Positions 52,905-61,755 of a DNA stretch of 64,000 nucleotides are shown piece after piece. The stretch's first letter is position 1; each line of letters starts with the position of its first letter. This DNA is from Microcoleus sp036704825. GTDB lineage: Bacteria > Cyanobacteriota > Cyanobacteriia > Cyanobacteriales > Microcoleaceae. The DNA lies in contig JAUBSN010000015.1 of assembly GCA_036704825.1 (NCBI GenBank), positions 41,779-105,778 on the forward strand, in the 5' to 3' direction. Made by a program: the position numbers and the translations under genes. Below the pieces are notes generated by a model. The model saw only the letters and a program-made list of their open reading frames with translations, made no database searches and was not told where the DNA came from.

Positions 52905-52979
52905 AATTTGCGCCTAGGGGTAGGTGTTTTTTTGAGGGGGTAATTTTTTTCGGCTGTATCAGTTGCGTAGTATGGGTTT

Positions 52980-53148
52980 AAGGCTCTTTATGAAAAATCC
53001 GACGCAAATGCTGTATTGCTTGCTGTGAAAGGTTTTGAGGTTTGTTGAAAATTTGGCCTCTTGACAGGTCGGTATTGAAATGGTACTTTTAGTACACACG
53101 CAAACGAACCTTGAAAACTAAATACAGTAAGATTTTCAGAAACCAACT
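52980..53148 (+). promoter_or_regulatory. Probable CRISPR leader
   Basis: The non-coding, AT-rich stretch before the first repeat ends ACCTTGAAAACTAAATACAG and then AAACCAACT. Repeats furthest from this side are the degenerate ones, so new spacers should enter here and transcription should run to the right. Confidence 0.6.
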
Positions 53149-53980
53149 GTTGCAATCAACCTAAATCCCTATCAGGGATTGAAACCTGACAATTGCTCTC
53201 GCTACTGGCACAGAAACGCCGTGTTGCAATCAACCTAAATCCCTATCAGGGATTGAAACTCTTATAATACTAAGCACCAATCAGAAGCGTTTTTAGTTGC
53301 AATCAACCTAAATCCCTATCAGGGATTGAAACTACGGAATTCAATTTGGCTGGACAATTGTAGTAGAAGTTGCAATCAACCTAAATCCCTATCAGGGATT
53401 GAAACACTGGAACAGAAGCGCAATTGTACGCTCCGATATAGTTGCAATCAACCTAAATCCCTATCAGGGATTGAAACCCCAGTTCTTTCATTGCAGTTTC
53501 CGGCGTTGTCAGTTGCAATCAACCTAAATCCCTATCAGGGATTGAAACTAGACATAGCTCGCCTCTACCCCAGCAATCCGCGAAGGTTGCAATCAACCTA
53601 AATCCCTACCAGGGATTGAAATAGCTGGCACACAATCAAGCAAGTACGTTTGGCAAGTTGCAATCAACCTAAATCCCTATCAGGGATTGAAACCGGATAT
53701 TGTACTTCCGTTCGTTGGGCGTAGTTACCGTTGCAATCAACCTAAATCCCTATCAGGGATTGAAACTGACGCGATCGGCGGTCAGACGTGGCCCGCTGAC
53801 AAGTTGCAATCAACCTAAATCCCTATCAGGGATTGAAACTCCTTATTTAGCCCTAACTGTTTAGCAGTTAAGGTTGCAATCAACCTAAATCCCTATCAGG
53901 GATTGAAACATATTGTTTCCCGTGTCTTGCTCGGCTTGAATTGGTTGCAATCAAACTAAACCCCTATTAGGGATTGAAAA
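53149..53980 (+). CRISPR. CRISPR array, 12 repeats and 11 spacers
   Basis: Repeats are 37 bases, begin GTTGCAATCAACC and end AGGGATTGAAAC. They start at 53149, 53223, 53296, 53369, 53441, 53512, 53586, 53657, 53730, 53803, 53873 and 53944. Spacers are 33-37 bases and all different. Repeat 7 has CTACC for CTATC and ends in T. Repeat 12 is worn (AAACTAAACCCCTATTAGGG core, last base A), which marks the old end. The ATTGAAAC end is typical of type I and type III arrays in cyanobacteria; the subtype cannot be set without cas genes, and none is in the window. Confidence 0.97.
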
Positions 53981-54065
53981 ACGGTGGCAGTAACAGCGCA
54001 TGAACTGGCAGCATATCGTTGCAACCACCAAAAACCCCAGAACCAATAACTTTAAGTAAAAAAAT

Positions 54066-54908
54066 ATGACCCAAAAACAATGGATGATTAGCCGGATGAC
54101 GATACCGGAACTTAATTTAGCAGTAGATTGGGCAGCCGCAGAAGGTTGGAACCCCGGATATTATGATGCCGAATGTTTTTTTCAAACTGATCCTCAAGGA
54201 TTTTTCATGGGTTATTTGAATGATGAACCTATTGCTTCAATTTCTGCCGTTGCCTATGATTCCAGTTTTGGTTTTATTGGTTTTTATATTGTCAAACCTT
54301 CCTTTCGGGGCCAGGGATGGGGATTAAAACTGTGGCAAGCCGCGATCGAATATTTAGGAACGCGAAATATTGGTTTGGATGGCGTTATTGCCCAACAGGA
54401 AAATTATCAAAAATCTGGTTTTAAATTAGCTCACCGTCACATTCGTTATCAAGGTCGAGGATTTGGAGTTATTCCTGACGAGATGATTCCACTTTCAACC
54501 GTTCCTTGGGAAGAAATTCTCGCCTATGATTCTCAACATTTTCCTGTTCCCCGTCCGGTTTTTTTAAAGCATTGGATTCAACAACCTGAAATAACCGCTT
54601 TCGGTGTCAAACATCAGGGAAAACTAAGCGGTTATGGCGTTTTAAGAGTTTGCCGTCAGGGGTATAAAATTGGGCCGTTATTTGCCGATAATGTCGGTCT
54701 TGCCGAATTATTATTGCAAGGATTAATGGCACAAATACCTAATAATCCTGTGTTTTTAGATGTGCCTGATACCAATTTAGAAGGTATTAATCTGGCTGAC
54801 AAGTACGGAATGAAACCTGTTTTTGAAACTGCACGAATGTACACGTTAACGCCACCAATTTTACCGCTAAATCGAGTGTTTGGGGTGACAACCTTAGAAC
54901 TGGGTTAA
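54066..54908 (+). CDS. GNAT-family N-acetyltransferase with two domains
   Basis: A 280-residue GNAT protein. The first domain carries the acetyl-CoA loop VKPSFRGQGWGLKLWQAAIE (RGQGWG). The second is a weaker GNAT-like unit (VLRVCRQGYKIGPLFADNVG, LAELLLQGLMAQIP, VFLDVPDTN) as in the YitF/Acetyltransf_18 arrangement. It lies between the main CRISPR array and a decayed two-repeat array. The codons are visibly more AT-ending than in neighbouring genes and HIP1 is scarce, suggesting recent arrival. The acceptor is unknown. The ATG at 54066 lacks a clear ribosome site. Confidence 0.85.
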   Translation: MTQKQWMISRMTIPELNLAVDWAAAEGWNPGYYDAECFFQTDPQGFFMGYLNDEPIASISAVAYDSSFGFIGFYIVKPSFRGQGWGLKLWQAAIEYLGTRNIGLDGVIAQQENYQKSGFKLAHRHIRYQGRGFGVIPDEMIPLSTVPWEEILAYDSQHFPVPRPVFLKHWIQQPEITAFGVKHQGKLSGYGVLRVCRQGYKIGPLFADNVGLAELLLQGLMAQIPNNPVFLDVPDTNLEGINLADKYGMKPVFETARMYTLTPPILPLNRVFGVTTLELG

Positions 54909-55083
54909 ACATCAGTTAACAGCACAAGCTGATGGGCCACCATTGCCGCGCGCCAAACTGTATTGCGGTGATTGTGGCTAGTACGGCTATTTTGCCAGCA
55001 GTTGCTTCACCGATCGCCAACCCCTGTCACATTCCCAGTCCGCAGGCGATCGCCAGTTCGATCGACAGCGCGAAGTAATTCCG

Positions 55084-55194
55084 GTTGCAATTACCAGAAA
55101 ACCCCATGAGGGATTGAAACATCGAGGATTATAATCCTCGACAACAAATGATTCATAAGTTGCAATCAAACTAAAACTTGATGGGGATTGAAAC
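55084..55194 (+). CRISPR. Decayed two-repeat CRISPR remnant
   Basis: Two repeat-like units, 55084-55120 and 55159-55194, keep GTTGCAAT at the start and GGGATTGAAAC at the end but differ in the middle from the main array and from each other (the second is one base short). The 38-base spacer between them contains the perfect palindrome CGAGGATTATAATCCTCG. The orientation is the same as the main array 1.1 kb to the left. Confidence 0.8.
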
Positions 55195-55513
55195 AAAATT
55201 CTGCGTTACTAGAAAAAGTGACAGGTTAGAAGAATGCTAACCAGTTAGCTATTGAGCCGCCCTTAAACCTCTCCGCTCAAAATCTGTTGAACCGTCAAAC
55301 TTAGCTATTGAGCTTGTACCATAAAATTACATTCCTTGATTTCTTCGTCCCTTTCTGCTGGAAGTTTGTTTATATAGAAACGGTTTCAACCGCCGAAGGA
55401 TCTCAATCAAATCTGCTGTGCAAGTTAGACAGGTGTCCCAGCCTCCACCGACAATCAACCCACAAGTGACATATTAAAAACTATCACAGTTCAAATCCTC
55501 TGGAAGATAAAGA
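55195..55513. other. Intergenic region before the DUF2157 gene
   Basis: About 320 bases with no gene seen. A partly repeated phrase (TTAGCTATTGAGC at about 55243 and 55301) occurs twice. Confidence 0.4.
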
Positions 55514-56914
55514 ATGATTTCAGATAAATTTCGACGCGAGTTGCGCGAACAAGCCAAACTCTGGCAAGCAGAAGGACTCATCGACACTTCATTCTACCAA
55601 CAACTTTCCGAACGCTACCAATTCAACACACTCGAAACCGCCTCCCGCAACCGATTCCTCAGCATTCTGATGAGTCTCGGCGGCATTCTCCTCGGTATAG
55701 GAGTCATCACATTTGTAGCGGCAAACTGGCAAGTTTGGTCGCGAGAAGTGAGAGTTGCACTGCTGCTAAGTCTTTTCGTAGCAGTCAATGCAGCGGGTTT
55801 CTATCTGTGGCGAATTCCCCCATCCCGAAGCCAAAACTCCAATCTCAATATGCCCCTAACAAAAGCGCGAAACAAACTCTTAGGTGAAGGATTGTTGCTG
55901 TTAGGAGCTCTGATTTTAGGAGCAAATATGGCTTTGATGGCACAAATGTTTCACATTGGCGGTTCTTCCTACGGACTTTACCTCACTTGGGGAATCGGCG
56001 TGCTCGGAATGGCTTACAGTTTGCGGTTGACTTCGTTGGGCGTTTTGTCCGCACTTTTAGTCGGTTTAGGCTATTGGATTGCCGTGTTAGATTGGTCTTC
56101 CAAAGTCGAGTTTTCTTGGCTGGAAGTTTTGGTGCGGCAAATGCCGATCGCAGCCAGTATAATGTTTGTGCCGCTGGCTTATTGGTGTCGATCGCGTGCT
56201 ATTTTTGCCATAAGTGCGATCGCAATAATTTTTTCGCTACAAGTTTCTATTGTCCAAGGGTTAAATCCAACCTGGGCTGCTGCAATTTTTTGGGCCCTAC
56301 CGCCCGCTTTGCTGTGGGGATACGACGATGAAATCTGGCCGAAGGTACGCAGCAAGCTGTTTCAACCTACCGCCCGCAGTTTAGCACTGCTGTTTCTCGC
56401 CAGTTTGTTTTATGTTCTTTCTTTCTACGGGTTTTGGTCAGATTCGCCGAATCCTGGCCAAACGGAGCCCGATTGGGTTTTGCTGGCAAATGTGGCTGTT
56501 TTGGGCGGTTTCACGGTGTTTGAGTGGCTGCGTTTGGGACGTTTGGAACTGCGGCGACCAAAACAAAAAGCAGTGGATTTGACTACAAGTGCGATCGGCA
56601 TTTTCATCCTCGCCAGCGCCTCTATACCGCTTTTTCACCTCAATTTTACTCCCATTCCGCAATTAGCGACCTTTCTGTTCAATGTTTTATCATTTTTACT
56701 CGCTGTCGGCTTAATCCGAGAAGGCTTAGCATTAGGAAACCGCCGGAATTTTTGGGTGGGAATGGTATTAATTACCCTGCAAATTATCAGCAGAGTATTT
56801 GAATATAACACAGGATTGTTGCTCAAATCTTTTGTCTTTGTGTTGTGCGGAATTGGCGTAATTGCTGCGGGTTTGTGGTTCGAGCGACACTTTGCCAAAA
56901 TCCCCGATGAATAG
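55514..56914 (+). CDS. DUF2157 multi-pass membrane protein
   Basis: A 466-residue protein. The N-terminal ~50 residues are a soluble DUF2157 start (LREQAKLWQAEGLIDTSFYQ). Around a dozen membrane segments follow, the first at ILMSLGGILLGIGVITFVAA NW and the last at SFVFVLCGIGVIAAGLWF. The next gene encodes a GDYXXLXY protein; the two are often neighbours and in some genomes fused with DUF4401. They are presumed to form a membrane complex of unknown function. It follows the CRISPR region but has no known link to it. Confidence 0.87.
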   Translation: MISDKFRRELREQAKLWQAEGLIDTSFYQQLSERYQFNTLETASRNRFLSILMSLGGILLGIGVITFVAANWQVWSREVRVALLLSLFVAVNAAGFYLWRIPPSRSQNSNLNMPLTKARNKLLGEGLLLLGALILGANMALMAQMFHIGGSSYGLYLTWGIGVLGMAYSLRLTSLGVLSALLVGLGYWIAVLDWSSKVEFSWLEVLVRQMPIAASIMFVPLAYWCRSRAIFAISAIAIIFSLQVSIVQGLNPTWAAAIFWALPPALLWGYDDEIWPKVRSKLFQPTARSLALLFLASLFYVLSFYGFWSDSPNPGQTEPDWVLLANVAVLGGFTVFEWLRLGRLELRRPKQKAVDLTTSAIGIFILASASIPLFHLNFTPIPQLATFLFNVLSFLLAVGLIREGLALGNRRNFWVGMVLITLQIISRVFEYNTGLLLKSFVFVLCGIGVIAAGLWFERHFAKIPDE

Positions 56915-56937
56915 AAAATATTCATCTCTCTTCTCTA

Positions 56938-56972
56938 ACTCAGCGCCCTCTGCGGTCTCTGTGGTTTAACCA
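56938..56972. repeat. Dispersed repeat CTCAGCGCCCTCTGCGGTCT
   Basis: This is the reverse form of the ACCGCAGAGGGCGCAGAGA repeat. Other copies lie at about 1664-1704, 37998-38025 and 61828-61858. Confidence 0.8.
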
Positions 56973-57010
56973 TTCCCAAACAACCCTAAAAAATATAACC
57001 CATACCTAAC

Positions 57011-57709
57011 ATGAACGCAGACAACATTGACTTATTAGTTGAAAATCCAGATACAACAAATTTGTTTCAGCTTCCCCCGGAAGCAAAACGCCTTCCCGCG
57101 TGGCGGCTGTGGGTTCCTTTGCTCTTGCAAATCGGACTAATTGCCGCCGTACCCGCCACCGCCGTTTACACTTTTATGACTGGCAAAACAGTTGTCCTGC
57201 AAACAGCACCAGTAGACCCTTACGACTTTTTGCGCGGATATTACCAAGTTTTGAGCTATGATATTTCCAATCTCACAAATCTCCAAAAACTCCCCGGCTG
57301 GAAAGATTTACCTACCGAAAAAACACCTTGTCCGCCCGGAATTGTTTGTCCTAAAAATACGCACAATCTCAAACCCCAAACCAGTTTTTATGTAATCTTA
57401 GAATCCCCAAAACCCGCGACTAATCCCGGTCGCCCCCAAGCTTGGAAACCCGTCCGCGTCAGTCTAGAAAATCCCACCAATTTGCCCGCCAACCAAATCG
57501 CAATTAAGGGCAAATATAACGGTTGGCGGATGGAATACGGCTTAGAAACTTATTATATGCCCGAGGATGAAAGGGAAAAAGTCAATCAGGAGATTAGCGA
57601 AGCTCAAAGGAAGCAGCGACAATCATTTTTGGTAGAAGTAAAGGTTGACAAAACAGGCCATGCCGTGCCTGTGAGTTTGTGGGTGCGCGATCGCAATTAT
57701 CGATTTTAG
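57011..57709 (+). CDS. GDYXXLXY-family membrane-anchored protein
   Basis: A 232-residue protein with one N-terminal membrane segment (LWVPLLLQIGLIAAVPATAV, residues ~33-55) and an outside domain. The family motif appears as DFLRGYYQVLSYDIS (GYY in place of GDY). Later blocks are NQIAIKGKYNGWRMEYGLET, YYMPEDE and FLVEVKVDKTGHAVPVSLWV. It lies 96 bases behind the DUF2157 gene on the same strand, so the two are probably cotranscribed. Confidence 0.85.
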   Translation: MNADNIDLLVENPDTTNLFQLPPEAKRLPAWRLWVPLLLQIGLIAAVPATAVYTFMTGKTVVLQTAPVDPYDFLRGYYQVLSYDISNLTNLQKLPGWKDLPTEKTPCPPGIVCPKNTHNLKPQTSFYVILESPKPATNPGRPQAWKPVRVSLENPTNLPANQIAIKGKYNGWRMEYGLETYYMPEDEREKVNQEISEAQRKQRQSFLVEVKVDKTGHAVPVSLWVRDRNYRF

Positions 57710-58404
57710 CCAAAAAGGGCAAAAGGTCGTGAAGCGTAGCTATCCCGTAGGGAATCGGTGTTTTGCCCTTGTTTTGAGTATTTGGGCTTAGGGATGGGGC
57801 GGAGGTTGGGCTATTCCCTACCGCAACGGACTCGCAGGCGCGATCGGGATAGCTTCCCTCGCGCAGACTTTCCAATTGCCGACAACCCAGAAGAATCTAT
57901 TAAGATATTTGACACTCCCGGGCCTAAACGCGTGGGGATTCTTAATTCATCGACTAACCTTTAAGTGCCATGTCCTCGCGGCAATTCTTAAACTTTTCAA
58001 CCGTAGGAAATACTACCAATTGACGAGCTTAACTCACAACACCCCAGAGGGTCTGTCTCCAAAAGCGTATTAGGATACTGAACCTAGAGTTCGGATATGC
58101 CCTACCCTACCTAACAAATGAAAAAGTTCTTTGTTTTCTGGTAACGAGGATGTATTAATCCCCTAGCTGTATAGCGAGTTTTCGCCGCTCTGTGTCCCCA
58201 GTTTGTGCCTAAAAGTGTGTCTTAACTGTTTCACGATGGCAAAGGAGTTTAACCTTGACTTTTGCAGTATACTACAAAAAACCAGCAATTCCCTGATTTT
58301 TTAGAATAGATTTAAGAAATTAAAGCCGTTCTAGAAGAACGGGGTTTTAAACCCAACTTTCCGATAAGACTTGCATAAATCTTGCCAATTCAAGGGCGCA
58401 AGTC
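57710..58404. other. Intergenic region with interspersed repeats
   Basis: About 700 bases without a supported gene. It has a copy of the AAGCGTAGCTATCCCGTAGG repeat at about 57727-57756 and a related broken copy at about 57811-57862. A hairpin CCGTTCTAGAAGAACGG sits at about 58325-58341, followed by GGTTTTAAACCC. The promoter of the next gene should be near its right end. Confidence 0.45.
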
Positions 58405-59550
58405 ATGACTCTACTGGAGCTTCTCATGTTAGCCGAGCTAATCTCTGCCAGACGCATACTCAAGACCAAACTCCTCGACTTCTTAGGACTTCCCGAAAAT
58501 TGCCAAGACCAAACGGATCGTCTCGTCAACCGAATTGTATCCCTGCTGGAAGCAAATCCAGCCGAACAAGAAAGATTTTGGGAGACATTCAAAAGTGAAT
58601 TAGCCGTCGATCCTGCTGAATTAGAAGCAATGCTCAAGTGTTCGCCAGCAGAACGCCAGCAGTGGATTGAACAAGACAAACTCCCTGTTCTAGAATACCG
58701 CTCTTTCCGCAAATCAGGAATCCATTTAGAATATCCCGTTCACGACAGAAGATTCATCTTAAGTCTAACGCCAACCGATATTAATAATTGGCGCAAAGAC
58801 CCCAAAGGTCTGATTAAAAATAATCCCCAAATACCCCCCTCAATCAATACAGAAAACCCTGAAGAAAACGAACAATCGCGAGTAGCTTTTAGTTCCGAGT
58901 GGGAAAAAATCATTGCCGAGTGGAAAGAACAAGGTTCGGCGGAAATTTCAGCAACCTTCCAGCTAGCTTACTGGACAGTTTGGGCGTCGCGCTGGGCAAA
59001 AGAAAATCAGCTTAACAGCTTTAAATCAATTAATAAATATAAGGAAATCTACGAAACTAACCAGCAGGAATGGTACCAGCGAAAAAATCAAGCTGTCAAA
59101 TTACTGATTGAAATGCCCTACGCCATGCTTTACTTCTACCGTCCGGGGGATGCTGACAAATTATATCTCGAACTGTGCGACGACCACCAGGAAATGATGA
59201 AAGATGGCTACTATTGGGATAAGTGGGATTTTTTCTATCAGAACCGCAAACTTGTAAATAAGTGCCGCGAATGTGTGTACTGCGAAACCAAAGATTATTA
59301 CTCGCTTTACTATCTCGAAATCAAAAGCGACAAGTTTCCCGATTTTAGTTTTTCTTTCCACACGCCGTACACCATCGGCAGAAAATTTTTGCCGCATCCA
59401 GAAACGCTACCTTATGTAGATCACGTAGAACAGGACGGCATTTTTCGCTTTGGCCGTCCGCTGCTGGAACAAGAGAAAGTTATTCACACAGAAAAGGATG
59501 TATTGCTCAAGTTTGAGGCGGCTTTGGCAGAAGCGAAAAAATTTGTTTAG
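58405..59550 (+). CDS. Protein of unknown function, 381 residues
   Basis: I do not recognise a family. The protein is soluble and charged. The N-terminal ~90 residues are helical and Glu-rich (RLVNRIVSLLEANPAEQERF, WETFKSELAVDPAELEAML). The middle contains AFSSEWEKIIAEWKEQGSAE. The C-terminal half has a cysteine cluster NKCRECVYCETKDYYSLYYL (C-x2-C-x2-C), which suggests a metal site, and then the aromatic-rich PDFSFSFHTPYTIGRKFLP. No signal or membrane segment is seen. It is monocistronic with normal HIP1-containing codon use, so it is likely resident rather than recently acquired. Confidence 0.7.
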   Translation: MTLLELLMLAELISARRILKTKLLDFLGLPENCQDQTDRLVNRIVSLLEANPAEQERFWETFKSELAVDPAELEAMLKCSPAERQQWIEQDKLPVLEYRSFRKSGIHLEYPVHDRRFILSLTPTDINNWRKDPKGLIKNNPQIPPSINTENPEENEQSRVAFSSEWEKIIAEWKEQGSAEISATFQLAYWTVWASRWAKENQLNSFKSINKYKEIYETNQQEWYQRKNQAVKLLIEMPYAMLYFYRPGDADKLYLELCDDHQEMMKDGYYWDKWDFFYQNRKLVNKCRECVYCETKDYYSLYYLEIKSDKFPDFSFSFHTPYTIGRKFLPHPETLPYVDHVEQDGIFRFGRPLLEQEKVIHTEKDVLLKFEAALAEAKKFV

Positions 59551-59849
59551 TTAGGAGTCATGAGTCATTAGTAGACTTATTGCACATTTTTTCTATTGAT
59601 AGGGAAACCAATGATATCAAATCTGTTAGGCTCTGAATTATTCAGATATCTATATCTGCGTGAATCAGCGTCAATCCCTTGTCCGGGGCGGGGGCGGTTA
59701 ATTTTTATTTTTTTAACCGCAGATCCAGGCAGATAAACACAGATTAACGCAGATAAATTAGATCTATTCCGGTTGCATGCAGATTTGTTGATTGTTGACG
59801 GTTGACGCCCGACGATGCTAGGGGATTTGATATGACTTTTGAACTTGGA
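59551..59849. other. Intergenic region of repeats
   Basis: It holds several ATCTGCG/CGCAGAT-type dispersed pieces (near 59655, 59720 and 59740) and a GTTGACG/GTTGACT pair near 59787-59803. No intact gene was seen. Confidence 0.45.
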
Positions 59850-60406
59850 TTATTTGAATGCTGCCGCCAGCATAAATTTGGGTTGTTGAGTTTCTTCGCA
59901 ATTGTACGATCGCCATCCCACTTCTGCCAACAAACTCCCCAAGTCTGTTTCAGTCTCAAACAACCACAAAAATACAGCAAACCCCGGCATAAATACCGGA
60001 TTTGTATGCCGGTGAAAATCTACCAAAATGAATAGACCACCGGCTTCGATCGCGCGGTACACTTCTTGAAAGATTTATCGCAATCGCAACTGTGCCCGAT
60101 CGCATTTCGTGCATCGCAACGCTGCTGTGTACTCCTGTCAAACTGACAGCCGGCAAAAGCTTCTAAATAATAATTGGCTGATGGCACATTTTTCCTTGCC
60201 CGTTGCAGAGATAATGGCGAAGCGTCAAGTCCTGTGACATCCTGGGAATATTGCACGAGAAATTGCGTAGTTTGACCGCTACCGCAGCAAAGGTCTAAAA
60301 CTTTAGTTTCCGCGCTGACGGTCAAAATTCCCAGGCTAGTTGACCCAAACGAGCCTGGCAGCCTGCGCTTAAAGGAGTCAGATGCGCGATCGTATCGTAG
60401 AGCCAC
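59850..60406 (-). pseudogene. SAM-dependent methyltransferase, frameshifted
   Basis: The first part is good: SLGILTVSAETKVLDLCCGS, GQTTQFLVQYSQDVTGLDAS, PLSLQRARKNVPSANYYLEA, containing SAM motif I (LDLCCGSG). After FAG near 60155 the reading shifts. The expected SLTGVHSSVAMHEM appears in another frame, and the end (YRAIEAGGLFILVDFHRHTN, PVFMPGFAVFLWLFETET) in a third near 60060. At least two indels therefore break the gene. It resembles the class I methyltransferases common in cyanobacteria. Confidence 0.8.
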
Positions 60407-60544
60407 TGCTACCGATAACTTAAATCTCTAAAAATTGTTGCCACAGTCAAAATTATGTATATCTTGCTATCGACTTAAGATATTATTAAGTTATATGATA
60501 AAGATAAGTAACAGAACTGAGACGATGGGAGAGCTGTAACCGCT

Positions 60545-61708
60545 ATGGGTCGTGTGGGAGTATTGCTATTAAACTTGGGCGGGCCAGATCAAATCGAGGA
60601 TGTCCGTCCTTTCCTGTTCAACTTGTTTGCTGACCCGGAAATCATTCGCATCCCGTTTCCGTGGATGCAAAAACCCCTCGCCTGGTTGATTTCGACCCTG
60701 CGTTATCAGAAATCCCAGGAAAACTACCGCCAAATCGGGGGCGGCTCTCCTTTGCGACGGATTACTGAAGAACAAGCCGCTTCGCTGCAAGAGCTCTTGC
60801 AAAAAAAGGGACAGGATGCTCGAGTGTACGTGGGGATGCGCTACTGGCATCCTTTTACCGAAGAGGCACTCGCCAAAATTAAGCGCGATCGCATCGAACA
60901 TTTGACCATTTTGCCGCTGTATCCTCAATTTTCGATCAGCACCAGCGGTTCTAGCTTCCGGCAGCTAGAAGAAATGTGGGGCAAAGATCCAGAACTCAAG
61001 GATATAGAATATACCGCGATTCCTTCTTGGTATCAGCGGCCAGGCTACATTCAGGCAATGTCGGAATTGATAGCCCAACAACTAGACCACAATCCAGATC
61101 CCGATCGAGTTCACATCTTTTTCAGCGCCCACGGCGTCCCCCTCAGCTACGTGGAAGAGGCTGGAGACCCCTATCAGCGCGAGATTGAAGATTGCACTCG
61201 TCTGATTGTGGAACATTTGAACCGATCGAACGAACACACTCTAGCTTATCAAAGTCGGGTTGGCCCGGTGGAATGGCTCAAGCCTTACACCGAAGACGCG
61301 ATTATCGAATTGGCAGAAAATGGAGTCCAAGATTTGTTGGTAGTTCCGATTAGTTTTGTTTCCGAACACATCGAGACTCTGCAAGAAATTGACATGGAGT
61401 ATCGAGAATTAGCAGAAGAATCGGGGATTAAAAATTTCTACCGAGTGCCAGCCCTGAATACTCATCCGGTGTTTATTGAAGCCTTGGCCGATTTAGTCAT
61501 CGAGTCGATCGAATCTCCCAGCGTTAAATTCTCTGATGTTATACGCCCTTCCAAGATAGTGAAAATGTACCCTCAAGAGCAGTGGGAGTGGGGTTTGACT
61601 ACGGGGGCGGAAGTTTGGAACGGTCGTGTGGCGATGATTGGTTTTGTGGCACTATTGCTGGAGTTAATTACGGGTCAGGGCCCGCTACACTCGATCGGAT
61701 TGCTTTAA
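60545..61708 (+). CDS. hemH: Ferrochelatase with C-terminal CAB-like membrane motif
   Basis: A 387-residue enzyme that inserts Fe2+ into protoporphyrin IX to make heme. Catalytic-domain motifs are VLLLNLGGPDQIEDVRPFLF, FFSAHGVPLSYVEEAGDPYQ (catalytic His) and VVPISFVSEHIETLQEIDME. A linker (about residues 325-345) leads to the C-terminal hydrophobic tail WNGRVAMIGFVALLLELITG, which carries the chlorophyll-binding ExxNxR-type motif of high-light-inducible proteins. This form is diagnostic of cyanobacteria and plastids. No operon partner is seen; a heptamer array lies right after the stop. Confidence 0.97.
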   Translation: MGRVGVLLLNLGGPDQIEDVRPFLFNLFADPEIIRIPFPWMQKPLAWLISTLRYQKSQENYRQIGGGSPLRRITEEQAASLQELLQKKGQDARVYVGMRYWHPFTEEALAKIKRDRIEHLTILPLYPQFSISTSGSSFRQLEEMWGKDPELKDIEYTAIPSWYQRPGYIQAMSELIAQQLDHNPDPDRVHIFFSAHGVPLSYVEEAGDPYQREIEDCTRLIVEHLNRSNEHTLAYQSRVGPVEWLKPYTEDAIIELAENGVQDLLVVPISFVSEHIETLQEIDMEYRELAEESGIKNFYRVPALNTHPVFIEALADLVIESIESPSVKFSDVIRPSKIVKMYPQEQWEWGLTTGAEVWNGRVAMIGFVALLLELITGQGPLHSIGLL

Positions 61709-61710
61709 AT

Positions 61711-61755
61711 TGACAGTTGACAGTTGACAGTTGACTGTTGACTGTTGACTGTTGT
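61711..61755. repeat. Heptamer tandem array (GTTGACA/GTTGACT)n
   Basis: About six copies of a seven-base unit, first TTGACAG and then TTGACTG, lie just past the hemH stop. Because TTGACA resembles a -35 box, promoter prediction here will be misleading. Confidence 0.85.

Noticed and set aside
55470..55500. T-arm-like GTTCAAATCC as part of a tRNA
   Set aside because: No matching acceptor, D or anticodon arm can be drawn around it. No tRNA gene was found anywhere in the window.
61711..61755. Multiple -35 boxes (TTGACA) after hemH
   Set aside because: They are units of a heptamer tandem repeat, and no -10 box at suitable spacing follows.
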